64,000 bases of DNA, taken from the NCBI GenBank assembly GCA_012270585.1, contig JAAXIB010000038.1, positions 1 to 64,000 on the forward strand, written 5' to 3'. Positions within the stretch are counted from its first letter, which is position 1, and the number at the start of each line of letters is the position of its first letter. Position numbers and translations under genes: made by a program. The stretch comes from Nitrospirales bacterium (GTDB lineage Bacteria; Nitrospirota; Nitrospiria; Nitrospirales; UBA8639). The notes beneath the pieces are model-generated. The model was not told the DNA's origin, ran no database searches, and was given only the letters and a program-made list of their open reading frames with translations. Below, piece by piece: positions 8,434 through 17,715 of this stretch.

Positions 8434-8466
8434 GAAAAAAATTGGATTCTTGAATGCAGGGGCGTG

Positions 8467-8542
8467 GGGCGGATAGCTCAGTTGGGAGAGCGTTGCCCTT
8501 ACAAGGCAGAGGTCGCAGGTTCGAGCCCTGTTCCGCCTACCA
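8467..8542 (+). tRNA. tRNA-Val (anticodon TAC)
   Basis: 76 nt including an encoded CCA. The acceptor stem GGGCGGA pairs with TCCGCCT, with one G-T at the end. The D arm GCTC...GAGC, the anticodon loop CTTACAA giving anticodon TAC, and the TTCGAGC T loop are all present. It decodes GTA and, with modification, other Val codons. Confidence 0.95.
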
Positions 8543-8656
8543 TAATATCTCAGACTATCCATATAGAGTGTCGAACGTGAAAACTGAAGGGCTTCGTGGC
8601 CCAGGCAGGGGGCTCGATTCGACATCACAGTCAAAAGGCTACCCTCTTACGTGAAT

Positions 8657-8734
8657 GGGGCCGTCGTTCAGCCAGGTTAGGACGCCAGATTGTCAATCTG
8701 GAAGTCGCGGGTTCAAATCCCGTCGGCCCCGCCA
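8657..8734 (+). tRNA. tRNA-Asp (anticodon GTC)
   Basis: 78 nt including an encoded CCA. The acceptor stem GGGGCCG/CGGCCCC is perfect. The anticodon stem CCAGA/TCTGG holds loop TTGTCAA with anticodon GTC; the T loop is TTCAAAT. It follows tRNA-Val by 114 bp and probably shares its promoter. Confidence 0.95.
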
Positions 8735-8819
8735 TTCACGTCGTTGTGGCTGTTCTCACTTGCACGGTGAGTTTTCATTTTTCGCGTTCCATCACGTTTC
8801 GGGCTGAGCGTCACATCCG

Positions 8820-9548
8820 ATGTTTTCAACCGACCCTCTTGAACTGTTTGGTTCCCTGGGGACCATCTCGATCATCGTCTTATTGATCTTGCTGGGGTTT
8901 TCCGTCTTTTCGTGGGGGATCATCCTGTATAAATGGCGCATGATTCGGCTGATCAAAAAAGAGGAACGACGGTTCCTCCAAGCCTATCAGGAAGAAGCGT
9001 TCAGTGAAAAAACACTGCAACCACTTCAACGCTTGGCCGTGGAATTGCCCCATAGTCCCAGCGGTTCTGTTTTTCTTGAAGTGTTGAATCGTATGGGTCA
9101 TCTTGTCGATCTCAACGTGGACGACGTCACGGTGACGGCCCGGAGGGCGCCGCACTGGCCCGACCGCCAGTATCTGGAAAAAGTCATACAGTATCTCGTT
9201 CAGCAACAAATCACCCTGCAGGAAGCTTACCTGCCCTTCCTGGCCACCACGGGAAATATTACTCCCTTCATCGGGTTATTGGGAACGGTCGTCGGGGTCA
9301 TTAATGCCTTTCAGCAAATCGGCATCGAAGGCACGGCCAGTATCGCTTCGGTGGCGCCGGGTCTTGCCGAAGCCCTCCTTGCGACCGCGGCCGGACTGTT
9401 TGCCGCGATTCCCGCAGTCATCGGATATAATTATTACCTTTCCCAAATTCGAAAAACCATATTCGGCGTAGAAGCCTTCAGTATCGAATTTCTGAATGTC
9501 CTTGACGCGCCGGCCCCTGTCGGCAAAAAAGGTCGAAGTCGCTCGTGA
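8820..9548 (+). CDS. tolQ: TolQ/ExbB-type proton channel subunit
   Basis: 242 residues. An inner-membrane subunit that with TolR forms the proton-driven stator energising TolA. Three membrane segments are visible: ~14-37, ~130-155 (the region TGNITPFIGLLGTVVGVINAF, with the conserved glycines and threonine of the family) and ~172-195 (LAEALLATAAGLFAAIPAVIGYN). The cytoplasmic loop between the first two is basic, as usual. The length is typical. It is followed with a 4-bp overlap by tolR, then by a TolA-like gene and tolB, which identifies it as TolQ rather than ExbB. No good Shine-Dalgarno precedes ATG 8820. Confidence 0.88.
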   Translation: MFSTDPLELFGSLGTISIIVLLILLGFSVFSWGIILYKWRMIRLIKKEERRFLQAYQEEAFSEKTLQPLQRLAVELPHSPSGSVFLEVLNRMGHLVDLNVDDVTVTARRAPHWPDRQYLEKVIQYLVQQQITLQEAYLPFLATTGNITPFIGLLGTVVGVINAFQQIGIEGTASIASVAPGLAEALLATAAGLFAAIPAVIGYNYYLSQIRKTIFGVEAFSIEFLNVLDAPAPVGKKGRSRS

Positions 9549-9979
9549 TTGTTGAACCCCAGCATCGTCGGTTTCTTTCTGAAATCAACATTGTTCCTCT
9601 CGTTGACGTGGTCCTTGTGCTGTTGGTGATCTTTATGGTGACGACGCCGATGCTGCACCGGGGCATTGATATTTCACTCCCGCGTTCACAATCGAATACC
9701 GTCGTCCCCATGGAGCGTCTCGTGATTACCATCGAACCCGACAAACGGGTTTACCTGGGGAAAGATCTGGTGACATTGCTTCATTTACGGAAACGTTTGG
9801 ATGAAGCCAAAGCGCTGAACCCATTGGTGTCGGTGTATCTTCGAGCCGATCGTCAGGTTCCCTATGGCCGGATTGTCCAAGTCATGGATGAAGTCAAGGG
9901 GGCGGGAATCGAACGGTTGGGCATGGTCACGAACCCCCAGGGGACCGTGGTTGAAGAAGAGGTTTTCGATCCTCTGTAA
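9545..9979 (+). CDS. tolR: TolR/ExbD-type protein
   Basis: 144 residues, GTG start at 9545 overlapping the tolQ stop (GTGA). One membrane helix (~residues 15-37) carries the conserved aspartate (NIVPLVDVVLVLLVIFMVT) thought to take part in proton conduction. A periplasmic ~100-residue domain follows, with the pattern RADRQVPYGRIVQVMDEVKGAGIERLGMVT typical of ExbD/TolR. It works with TolQ to energise the TolA-like protein encoded next. The translational overlap implies tight co-expression. Confidence 0.88.
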   Translation: MIVEPQHRRFLSEINIVPLVDVVLVLLVIFMVTTPMLHRGIDISLPRSQSNTVVPMERLVITIEPDKRVYLGKDLVTLLHLRKRLDEAKALNPLVSVYLRADRQVPYGRIVQVMDEVKGAGIERLGMVTNPQGTVVEEEVFDPL

Positions 9980-9993
9980 GTTGGAATGACGCA

Positions 9994-11514
9994 ATGTCGT
10001 ATGCGGTGCCTTTCAGTCTTTTGTCGTTTCATCTGCCGGATCGTGACGATTCGGCGGAAGAACGCCTGACGTGGCCCCTTGCCGGTTCGTTGGTCATTCA
10101 TGTGGTTGTGTTCATCGCTTTTCTGAGTTTGCGTTTCACCTCATCGCTTGAACAATCTTCAGGGTCTTACGAGGTCACGCTCGTCACACTTCCGGAGATC
10201 GTGTCGTCTCCGACTGCTCCGTCTGCAAACAAGTCGAGACCGGAACAGAACGCGGACAAGGTTCCCCCTCCGCCGAAGGCCGCAGAAGCCCCTAAAGCCG
10301 CACCGCCAAGAAAAGCGGTCAGTTCTCCCAGTCCCGTGCCCCAGGAGAAGCCGAGGGTGCCGGAACTGGTGACGGATTCGCTCATGAGTGCGCTGGATTC
10401 CGTGGTCGTGCCGAAGCCGCAAGTCCCGGCATTGCCCCAAAAGGCGGACCCCGTGCCGGCTCCGGCCTCTCCCCCTGCCCCTATCAGGCAACCGCCTGCC
10501 TCGGAGATGAACGTTCAGCCAATCCAAGCGCCCCCGGAACCTCCGAAATTGGCTCCTGGGCCTGTAACCGGGAAGACGGAAACGCCCACTCCCGACCCGA
10601 GTGTTGACCTGCTGGCCAAAGAGTTAAAGCAGGCCGTCGGCGCCATCGTCGTCCCCAAGAACCCAAATCAGGCTTCCAGCCGTGTGACGGTTACGGCAGA
10701 CGATAAGCGGAAACAGGACCCAACCAAGACGCCTCGATCATCGGGCATTACCCTGCCCTCCCGGGCACCGCGCCTGGCGGACGTCTCGCCGCCCGAGGCG
10801 CCGAAAAAGGAAACGCCGCTGCAAAGTGCGCGGAATAGCAGCACCGTGGAATCGTTGACGCAGGCGATTCAATCGGTGCGGGTCCCCGAGATCGTCCGCA
10901 AAAGCAAGACTCCGCAACCTGTCTCAGAAGCGGTTCCACTCGTTCGTGAACGGTCACCGAAACACCCAAACCCTGACCAGGCTCGACACGTGCCGCCAAC
11001 TATCGTGCCGCCCCAGGCTCCGCAACTGACTGAGGTACCAGTGGAGCAAGACCCGGTCTCTGCGCAATCCACGGTTCCAAAAACCACGCCCGAACCGGAT
11101 ATCCTGGGAAGTCAGATCGCCAAACTTGCTATTCCGGAGGTGCCGGCTTTTGACGCCCAGCCGGGTTCCGAACAAGTGGAGAGTCGTTCGCATGAGACAC
11201 CGGGCCTGCTGGTGGCGGGATCCTGTTCGCCCCAAAATCCCTATTGGAAGAAGATAAACAACAAGATTGATAAAATTCATGAAAAAAATTATTGGTACAC
11301 GCATCGCGTTGAATCCCCGGCGGTTTTGACTTTTCGCGTCGAGCGGAATGGTCAGGTGGCGGATTTGGCCGTCTTCCAGTCATCGGGAAACGAAAAATTT
11401 GACTTGGCTGCGAAACGTGCGGTTTTGGCGGCCGTCCCGTTACCGCCGTTTCCCACGAACATGCCGAAGCCCTTTTGTCAGGTCCAACACACGTTTAAGT
11501 CGCTGAATCGATGA
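9994..11514 (+). CDS. tolA: TolA/TonB-like energy transducer with long Pro-rich linker
   Basis: 506 residues. There is one N-terminal membrane helix (~residues 30-48, LAGSLVIHVVVFIAFLSL). A very long proline/alanine/lysine-rich periplasmic linker (~60-405) follows, then a C-terminal TolA/TonB-type domain (~410-506: NNKIDKIHEKNYWY, VLTFRVERNGQVADLAVFQSSG, FDLAAKRAVLAAVPLPPFP). Its place between tolR and tolB argues for the TolA role, a span from inner membrane to the outer envelope. The linker is not the Ala/Lys/Glu helix of E. coli TolA. It holds four copies of a short motif (L..A...V.VP) near residues 130, 206, 287 and 370, about 80 residues apart. The 4-bp overlap with tolB indicates one operon. 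Confidence 0.78.
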   Translation: MSYAVPFSLLSFHLPDRDDSAEERLTWPLAGSLVIHVVVFIAFLSLRFTSSLEQSSGSYEVTLVTLPEIVSSPTAPSANKSRPEQNADKVPPPPKAAEAPKAAPPRKAVSSPSPVPQEKPRVPELVTDSLMSALDSVVVPKPQVPALPQKADPVPAPASPPAPIRQPPASEMNVQPIQAPPEPPKLAPGPVTGKTETPTPDPSVDLLAKELKQAVGAIVVPKNPNQASSRVTVTADDKRKQDPTKTPRSSGITLPSRAPRLADVSPPEAPKKETPLQSARNSSTVESLTQAIQSVRVPEIVRKSKTPQPVSEAVPLVRERSPKHPNPDQARHVPPTIVPPQAPQLTEVPVEQDPVSAQSTVPKTTPEPDILGSQIAKLAIPEVPAFDAQPGSEQVESRSHETPGLLVAGSCSPQNPYWKKINNKIDKIHEKNYWYTHRVESPAVLTFRVERNGQVADLAVFQSSGNEKFDLAAKRAVLAAVPLPPFPTNMPKPFCQVQHTFKSLNR

Positions 11515-12857
11515 TGAAAAAAACCACCGTCTTGCTGGTGTTCTTTTTCATTCAGCCTTTCTTTGCGGATGCGGGGGCAAACGAAGCCGATGTGTTTTTG
11601 GAAACGAGACGATCTGAATTTCAAAAAATTCCCATCTGGATCATGGGGTTCGCCGATGGTGAAACCCGGCAACAGGATGACGCCGGAATAGGCGAGCAAG
11701 TCAACGCTATTCTGAAGGCTGATTTGCGGCGCACCCAGGTGTTCGAGGTCCTTGACCGATCGACGGAGATTTTCCCTCTTTCCAAGTCGGGGTGTCGGGG
11801 AAAGGCATCCATGGCGAAAGCCAAGGAAAGCACGGCTCCGGTGGTCACGTGGGGAAGAGTCGGTCGAAAAGATGGAAAATTGTTGATGGAGGCCTGTGCC
11901 TACGATGGAGGGGAGACGGATTTGATCGCGGTTGGCAAACGGTATACCGGTGCTCCGATTACCGTAAGGCTCCTGCGGTCGATGGTTCATCGATGGGCTG
12001 ATGAATTGGTCTCGCATTACACGGGTGATCCCGGCATTGCCCGGACGAAGATCATCTATGTTTCCGAAGACAAGGCCGGCCGACGGGATTTGTTCGTGAT
12101 GGATTATGACGGGTTCGGTCCCAAGCGCGTGACGTCGGATCCTAAATTAAGCCTCATGCCGAACTGGTCGCCCGACCGCCGATCCGTCGTGTATACGACC
12201 TATCGCCACAACAATCAGGAAATCGTTTGGCTCGAGTTGGGCAAAGGGAACAGACGCATCCTGGTGTCTCCCAAAACGTTGAATATTACCCCGGCGGTTT
12301 CCCCGAATGGTCGATTGTTGGCGTATGCTTCCGCCAGTAAGGGGAATTCCGATATCTTTATATTGAACCTGAGCACGAAAAAGAGAGAGCAATTAACTTC
12401 TCATCGCAGCAGGGCGGACTTGTCGCCCACGTGGTCGCCGGATGGGCGAGAATTGGCTTTTACGTCGGACCGGAAAGGTCGGCCGCAAATTTACATCATG
12501 CGGGCTGACGGCTCAAACGTCCGCCGGTTGACCCGTGAAGGGAGTTACAATGCCGCCCCGGCTTGGTCGCCGCGGGGAGATTGGATCGCCTACGTCTGTC
12601 GCAGACCCGGCTATGGGCTGAAGTTGTGCCGGATTTCCCCAGATGGGAAGCGGAATGTTCAAATGACGAAAGGCCCCCCCAAGGAAATCGATGATTCGCC
12701 TTCGTGGGCGCCCGATGGCCGGCACTTGGTTTTTAGTTCGACGCGAGGCGGGCGGAGTCATATTTACATGATTTATTTCGATGGTACGGGGTTGGAACGG
12801 TTGACAGAAGGCGGGATACACCATAGTTCTCCTGCCTGGTCTCCTTTATCGGAGTAA
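11511..12857 (+). CDS. tolB: Tol-Pal system beta-propeller protein TolB
   Basis: 448 residues. A signal peptide (~1-22, ending in ADAGA) is followed by an N-terminal alpha/beta domain (IPIWIMGFADGE..., ~35-160) and a six-bladed beta propeller (~175-448). The repeated PD40 motifs include NWSPDRRSVVYTT, SPNGRLLAYAS, TWSPDGRELAFTSDRKG, AWSPRGDWIAYV and SWAPDGRHLVFSSTRGG. In other bacteria TolB is periplasmic and binds Pal and TolA. No pal gene follows; a coiled-coil lipoprotein gene does. The start ATG overlaps the tolA-like stop (ATGA). Confidence 0.88.
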   Translation: MMKKTTVLLVFFFIQPFFADAGANEADVFLETRRSEFQKIPIWIMGFADGETRQQDDAGIGEQVNAILKADLRRTQVFEVLDRSTEIFPLSKSGCRGKASMAKAKESTAPVVTWGRVGRKDGKLLMEACAYDGGETDLIAVGKRYTGAPITVRLLRSMVHRWADELVSHYTGDPGIARTKIIYVSEDKAGRRDLFVMDYDGFGPKRVTSDPKLSLMPNWSPDRRSVVYTTYRHNNQEIVWLELGKGNRRILVSPKTLNITPAVSPNGRLLAYASASKGNSDIFILNLSTKKREQLTSHRSRADLSPTWSPDGRELAFTSDRKGRPQIYIMRADGSNVRRLTREGSYNAAPAWSPRGDWIAYVCRRPGYGLKLCRISPDGKRNVQMTKGPPKEIDDSPSWAPDGRHLVFSSTRGGRSHIYMIYFDGTGLERLTEGGIHHSSPAWSPLSE

Positions 12858-12994
12858 TGGTTTCCTGCCGGGAGAACCGGACCATCACTGGATCATCAGC
12901 GCACCAATGACCGAAGTTCGGCGAACGAGTCGCCTTCCCGGAAGCAGGAGAATGGGGGACTACACAGGAAGAAATCATAAGGGAGTGAAAAACC
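12858..12994. other. tolB-lipoprotein spacer
   Basis: 137 bp. Contains an imperfect inverted repeat (TCCTGCCGGGAGAA near 12863 against TTCCCGGAAGCAGGA near 12934) that may fold in the mRNA, with no T-run. No clear promoter. Confidence 0.35.
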
Positions 12995-14857
12995 ATGTTG
13001 ATTGAGCCTGTTTCTTTCTTGATCTCAAAAGACTCTACACGAAAAGCCGGTCGCGCCCTGAAGACGGGATTGCTCCTGACCTGTCTGGTCTTCACCCTGA
13101 CCGCCTGTGCCCAGCAGTCAGATTTGGTGAAAGTGAAAAAAGACCTTGGGGGCAAAATCACCAAATTGGATCAGGAAAAAAAGGTTCTGGCCCAGGTCCT
13201 TAAGCAGGCCAAACAGGAAATAGCGGATGCCTTGGAGCAACAAAAAGCCGAGTTAAAGCAACAAAAAGCCGAGTTAGACGAGGAAATCGTGCAGGCCCGT
13301 GCGCAATTGAACGAGGAAATCCTGAAGGCCCGTGCGCAATTAAAAAGTGAGTTGCGGAGCCTGAGAGAGGAGATTCTGCCAAAAAAAATCGATGACCTGG
13401 AGAGGCAATTACATCAGGTCAGCAGGAACCTTGAGAAGGCTCTGGAGCGGCAGAGCCAAAACGTCAGTGCCCTGAAGGAACGTCGGGAACAACGTGAAGC
13501 CGAACTGTCCAATCAGATCACCACCTTGGGCCGGAATCTTGAGCACACCTTGGCGCAGCGTGACCAAAAAGTGACAGACCGGTTTGCCGCGTTTCAGGGT
13601 TCCTTGGGTCAGTTTAAGGAAGCCTTGACTGGGGTTAACAAACGATTGGACGCGGAAGGGAAGCGGGCAACGAGTTCCGAGACGAAAATACGACAAGACT
13701 TCGACAGGCGACAGCAGGCCTTTCAAGCCAAACTCGATTCTGATACTCGGGCGTTGACAACCTATTTGGAAACCGAGGTCAAGACTGCAATCGAATCCAT
13801 CAATACCGCCCTGAATGAAGGCAATCGGAACCTGAGGACTGACATTGACGCCCAGGCTGCCCGCTTGTCCGAGATCAGCGCCAAATTGGGCACTGAACTC
13901 GCGGGACTACGACAGACTGATACCCTGCACGGCAAAAACTTGGAGGGGGTCACCCGGTCCTTGGCCCAACTCCGTGACGTGTTGGGAACGACCGGGACCC
14001 AACTTGGCACCAAGCTGGACAGCCAGGCAAGAGGGATGGAACAGACGGCCAACCGGATTGAGCAATTACAGGGTCAGTATGCGATGTTGGCTAAAAAGTT
14101 GGACGTCGACATGAAAGGCCTTCACGGATATTTGGACAAGGACGTTCGACCAAGTTTGGTATCGATCGCCAAAACTTTTGATCAGGAGAAGAATCGAGTC
14201 TCTCAGGAGTTCATAAAGATCAAATCCAGTCTTCAACGCGTCGAACAAACGAGCGCCTCGAACGTCACCCAAGCCCGAACGCAATTGGACGCTCAAGCCA
14301 AACACGTTCAAGAACTGAGTGAAGCGATGGCCGGCATGCGAGAGGTGTTGGATTCCATGGCCGGCATGTTGGGCAACCGAACTGATCAGCACATGAATCA
14401 GCTTGGGCAGTTGACGGCACGAATGGAGCGATTGGAGAAGGAGCAGTCAACCGAGGCCGCCAAACAGGCATCGAATACCCAGGCCGTCTCAACCCATCTC
14501 AACGAGGTGACAGCGAGCGTGCAGTCGATCGGGGAATCGTTTGAGCAATTCAAGAACTTGGTGTCCACCAAGCTGAACGAGCAGGCCAACCGGATCCAGG
14601 CCCAGGCCCGGCAGGTGTCGAAATCGATGGGGCCGTCTTCTTCTACCGTCACAAAGCTTCAGCAGGGCTTAAAGACCAACGTCACGCAACTGAATGAACT
14701 AATCAAATCCGTCGCGCAGTTGAAGAAGGTGGTCAAGGCCATGGGGGAAAAACTGGGCTCCAAGGTGGATGCACACGAATCCCAACTCATCAAAGTAGAG
14801 CAGGCCCTCAAGAAGATCAAACAACCGGCTGGCTCCAAGAAGTCCCGTTCCCCCTAG
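12995..14857 (+). CDS. Large coiled-coil lipoprotein in the position of pal
   Basis: 620 residues. An N-terminal signal with lipobox LTAC (Cys38) predicts a lipid anchor. The remainder is almost entirely heptad-rich coiled coil: a strongly charged block (~65-190, with near-repeats QQKAEL and ARAQLNEEI/ARAQLKSEL) and then several ~80-residue units containing similar phrases (TQLGTKLDSQAR..., RTQLDAQAKHVQEL..., STKLNEQANRIQAQAR). There is no OmpA-like peptidoglycan-binding domain and no recognised catalytic domain. The C-terminus is basic and Pro/Ser-rich. The gene sits 137 bp after tolB, where pal and cpoB normally lie. I do not recognise the family; a structural role bridging the envelope is an inference from its anchor, shape and context. 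A GGGAG sequence precedes ATG 12995. Confidence 0.75.
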   Translation: MLIEPVSFLISKDSTRKAGRALKTGLLLTCLVFTLTACAQQSDLVKVKKDLGGKITKLDQEKKVLAQVLKQAKQEIADALEQQKAELKQQKAELDEEIVQARAQLNEEILKARAQLKSELRSLREEILPKKIDDLERQLHQVSRNLEKALERQSQNVSALKERREQREAELSNQITTLGRNLEHTLAQRDQKVTDRFAAFQGSLGQFKEALTGVNKRLDAEGKRATSSETKIRQDFDRRQQAFQAKLDSDTRALTTYLETEVKTAIESINTALNEGNRNLRTDIDAQAARLSEISAKLGTELAGLRQTDTLHGKNLEGVTRSLAQLRDVLGTTGTQLGTKLDSQARGMEQTANRIEQLQGQYAMLAKKLDVDMKGLHGYLDKDVRPSLVSIAKTFDQEKNRVSQEFIKIKSSLQRVEQTSASNVTQARTQLDAQAKHVQELSEAMAGMREVLDSMAGMLGNRTDQHMNQLGQLTARMERLEKEQSTEAAKQASNTQAVSTHLNEVTASVQSIGESFEQFKNLVSTKLNEQANRIQAQARQVSKSMGPSSSTVTKLQQGLKTNVTQLNELIKSVAQLKKVVKAMGEKLGSKVDAHESQLIKVEQALKKIKQPAGSKKSRSP

Positions 14858-14896
14858 TAGAAGAGGAAGCGAGGCACAAGGATTTAAGCGTTTTGC

Positions 14897-16681
14897 ATGG
14901 AGTCTGTTGAATCCAGAATCAAAGTCCTCCCGGAGTCCGTGGCTTCTCAAATCGCCGCCGGAGAGATCGTGGAACGTCCGGCGTCAGTCGTGAAAGAATT
15001 GCTTGATAACAGCGTGGATGCCGGAAGTACGGTGATCTCCATCGACGTGGTCAACGGCGGGAGGACCCTGATCCGGGTGATCGACGACGGCGAAGGGATG
15101 AGTCGAGCCGACGCCCCGCTGGCCTGCCAACGATTCGCTACCAGCAAAATCAGGCATCCACGCGATCTTTCGGGCATTGCCACCTATGGATTTCGCGGGG
15201 AGGCCCTGCCCAGTATTGCCGCGGTTTCACGCTTTCGGATGCTGACGGCCAGGCATCAGTCTCTTACAGGGACTGCCGTGGTGATTGAGGGAGGAGACGT
15301 CCGATCGGTCGAAGAGCGAGGCGCCGCACCAGGAACGCGAATCGAGGTCGAAGAGTTGTTTTTCAACACCCCGGGCCGGAGGAAATTTCTGAAGACCACG
15401 GCCACGGAGTTTTCCCACATTACGCACGTTGTCCAGCAAGCCGCTTTGGCGAACCTTCACACACAAGTGCGCTTGACGCACAATGACCACGTGGTGTTCG
15501 ACTATCCCAAGGTCACTACGTTGGAGGATCGGCTGCTCCAGGTGTTTGGCCCGAGAGTCATGGAGATGATGATGCCCATTCACCACGAGCAGGCCGACGT
15601 GCACGTGCGAGGGATGATCGTCAATCCGTATCATTCGAAAACCGGTCGAACCCCACAGGAAATTTTTGTGAACCGGCGTTTCGTCAAAAACACGACGATT
15701 GCACATGCCGTGTATGAATCGTATGGCTCCTTTTTACCGAAAGGACGACATCCGACGTTTGCGCTGATGGTGGAAGTCGATCCCCATGATGTGGACGTCA
15801 ACGTGCATCCCTCAAAACGGGAAGTGAAATTTCGCAGCCCCGATCTGATCCATCGAGCGATCAAGACCGCAGTTCGTGGTCCGTTGCAAAAACACGTGAT
15901 GGGGTCGCCGACCTTTTCCCCCGGACTTGAAGAACGGGCGCCTGATGTCGTCGATAAGGAGAAGCCTGCGCAGGTGAGGATGGGCGAGCCGTTGATCGAA
16001 CGGTCGTTCCCTTCCGGTGCGAGCGACGTGCAGACGAGTTCCGGGAGAGGGCAAAGAGGCGAAGCAGGCCAAGTCAAAGAATCGCCGGTCCTCTATCCGC
16101 TTGAGCCTGAAGTGCGGATTCTCGGGCAAATCCATGCCACCTATATCGTCGCACACGTTGGAGATGAATTGCACGTGCTGGACCAGCATACGATTCACGA
16201 GCGCGTGCTTTTCGAAGGATTGTGGAGAGAGTGGAAGGATCGCCATATCCAGACTCAGCCGCTCCTCATTCCTGAACCGGTGGACGTTCCGGTCGCGGCG
16301 GCGACGCAGTTGGCGGAGATCCTGCCGGAGTTGGCCAACGTGGGACTCGAACTGGAGTGCTTTGGCCCTTCCTCTTTTGTCATTCGATCGGTGCCGGCGC
16401 TTGTCGGACAGATGGACTATGTCGCCTTACTCGAGGATATCTTGGAGGACCTGTCGGAATGGAACTCCGTCGATTCTCTCGACAAACGTATACGATCCGT
16501 CCTGGCGTCGGTGGCCTGCAAGGGTGCGGTCCAGGCCGGTCGCCGGATGGAAGCACCGGAAATGAAACACGTAGTGAACGATTGGCTCCGTGAAGGGAGC
16601 CCCATGACCTGCCCCCATGGCCGAAGGATCTCTTTACGTTTCGGCAGTGAGGAACTGCATCGAATCTTTCGGCGTCTATGA
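14897..16681 (+). CDS. mutL: DNA mismatch repair protein MutL
   Basis: 594 residues. The N-terminal GHKL ATPase has all family blocks: IAAGEIVERPASVVKELLDNS, IDDGEGM, FATSKI, YGFRGEALPSI and GTRIEVEELFFNTPGRRKF. After a Gly/Ser/Glu-rich linker (~345-395), the C-terminal domain carries DQHTIHERVLFE, a variant (Thr for Ala) of the DQHA(X)2E(X)4E metal-binding endonuclease motif, together with ACKGAVQAG and CPHGRR. This points to a nicking-type MutL, as in bacteria without MutH. It couples MutS mismatch recognition to strand incision. The last codon overlaps the miaA start by 4 bp, as in many genomes where mutL and miaA are neighbours. Confidence 0.95.
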   Translation: MESVESRIKVLPESVASQIAAGEIVERPASVVKELLDNSVDAGSTVISIDVVNGGRTLIRVIDDGEGMSRADAPLACQRFATSKIRHPRDLSGIATYGFRGEALPSIAAVSRFRMLTARHQSLTGTAVVIEGGDVRSVEERGAAPGTRIEVEELFFNTPGRRKFLKTTATEFSHITHVVQQAALANLHTQVRLTHNDHVVFDYPKVTTLEDRLLQVFGPRVMEMMMPIHHEQADVHVRGMIVNPYHSKTGRTPQEIFVNRRFVKNTTIAHAVYESYGSFLPKGRHPTFALMVEVDPHDVDVNVHPSKREVKFRSPDLIHRAIKTAVRGPLQKHVMGSPTFSPGLEERAPDVVDKEKPAQVRMGEPLIERSFPSGASDVQTSSGRGQRGEAGQVKESPVLYPLEPEVRILGQIHATYIVAHVGDELHVLDQHTIHERVLFEGLWREWKDRHIQTQPLLIPEPVDVPVAAATQLAEILPELANVGLELECFGPSSFVIRSVPALVGQMDYVALLEDILEDLSEWNSVDSLDKRIRSVLASVACKGAVQAGRRMEAPEMKHVVNDWLREGSPMTCPHGRRISLRFGSEELHRIFRRL

Positions 16682-17697
16682 ATCCACTCTCCGAGCATCG
16701 CCCTTCTTCGAACCACGGGCTCCGCACCTTCGTGGAGGCTTCCACCGCGTTGCAGCCACTCGTCGTTCTGGTCGGCCCGACAGCAATCGGGAAGAGTCGT
16801 ATTGCCATTGAAGTGGCCCAGGCCCTGGGAACGGAGATCTTGACCGCGGATTCGACCCAGGTCTATCGAGGCATGAATGTCGGGACGGATACCCCCTCGG
16901 AAGAGGACCGGCAACGCGTCCCCCACCGGTTGATTGACCTAGTGGAGCCGGATGAGCCGTTTAATGCCGGCGAGTTCCGGCGGCAGGCCCTTCGAGAAAT
17001 CTCCCGTCTGTATGAAAACGGTCTGCTCCCTTTGGTGGTTGGCGGGACGGGGCTCTACGTTCGGGCGTTGTTGAACGGGTTATGGGCCGGTCCTCCCAGC
17101 GATCGCATCCTTCGCCGGAAACTCGAAGAAGAAGCACGTGCCCGGGGAGGGGAATCAATGTATCAGGAGTTGAGCCGCGTGGATCCGGCAACCGCACGTC
17201 GCCTGCATCCGCGCGATACCGTGAAAGTGCTCCGGGCTCTGGAAGTGTACCGGCAAACCGGCGTTCCTCTTTCGAAAGCCCATGAAGCACATCGCGAACG
17301 GGCAACCACCCCTTTTCGGACCCTGATATTGGGATTGACCATGGAGCGGGCCGTTCTTTATCAACGGATTGATCAGCGAGTCGACGTTGAGTTGGCAAAA
17401 GGATTGGTTGACGAAACCAGGACCCTCTTGGAGAAGGGATACTCCAGAGATCTTGTCTCAATGAAAAGTTTGGGCTATCGTCAGATGGCGGGGTATCTGG
17501 AAGGAGAGTATTCATTCGACGATGCGGTGAGGCGATTGAAGCGAGACACTCGTCATTTCGCGAAACGGCAAATGACGTGGTTCAGAAAGGAACCGGATCT
17601 GACGTGGGTAGAGGTGCAACCGGACGAGTCCGTTCGATCGGTTTCTCAACGCGTCGTCACGCTCATTGACCGATTCCTGAGAACCCTCCAGGGATAA
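16678..17697 (+). CDS. miaA: tRNA dimethylallyltransferase
   Basis: 339 residues. Transfers a dimethylallyl group to N6 of A37 in tRNAs reading UNN codons. The P-loop GPTAIGKS is at residues 33-40. The family blocks DSTQVYRGMNVGTDTPS, PHRLIDLVEPDEPFNAGEFR and VGGTGLYVRALLNG follow, then the tRNA-binding region ending QMTWFRKEP. The N-terminus is ~25 residues longer than usual before the P-loop; a later start is possible, but ATG 16678 overlaps the mutL stop and fits translational coupling. Downstream mtnP starts 18 bp later. Confidence 0.94.
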   Translation: MNPLSEHRPSSNHGLRTFVEASTALQPLVVLVGPTAIGKSRIAIEVAQALGTEILTADSTQVYRGMNVGTDTPSEEDRQRVPHRLIDLVEPDEPFNAGEFRRQALREISRLYENGLLPLVVGGTGLYVRALLNGLWAGPPSDRILRRKLEEEARARGGESMYQELSRVDPATARRLHPRDTVKVLRALEVYRQTGVPLSKAHEAHRERATTPFRTLILGLTMERAVLYQRIDQRVDVELAKGLVDETRTLLEKGYSRDLVSMKSLGYRQMAGYLEGEYSFDDAVRRLKRDTRHFAKRQMTWFRKEPDLTWVEVQPDESVRSVSQRVVTLIDRFLRTLQG

Positions 17698-17715
17698 TCC
17701 ACAAGGAAGAAGCCC

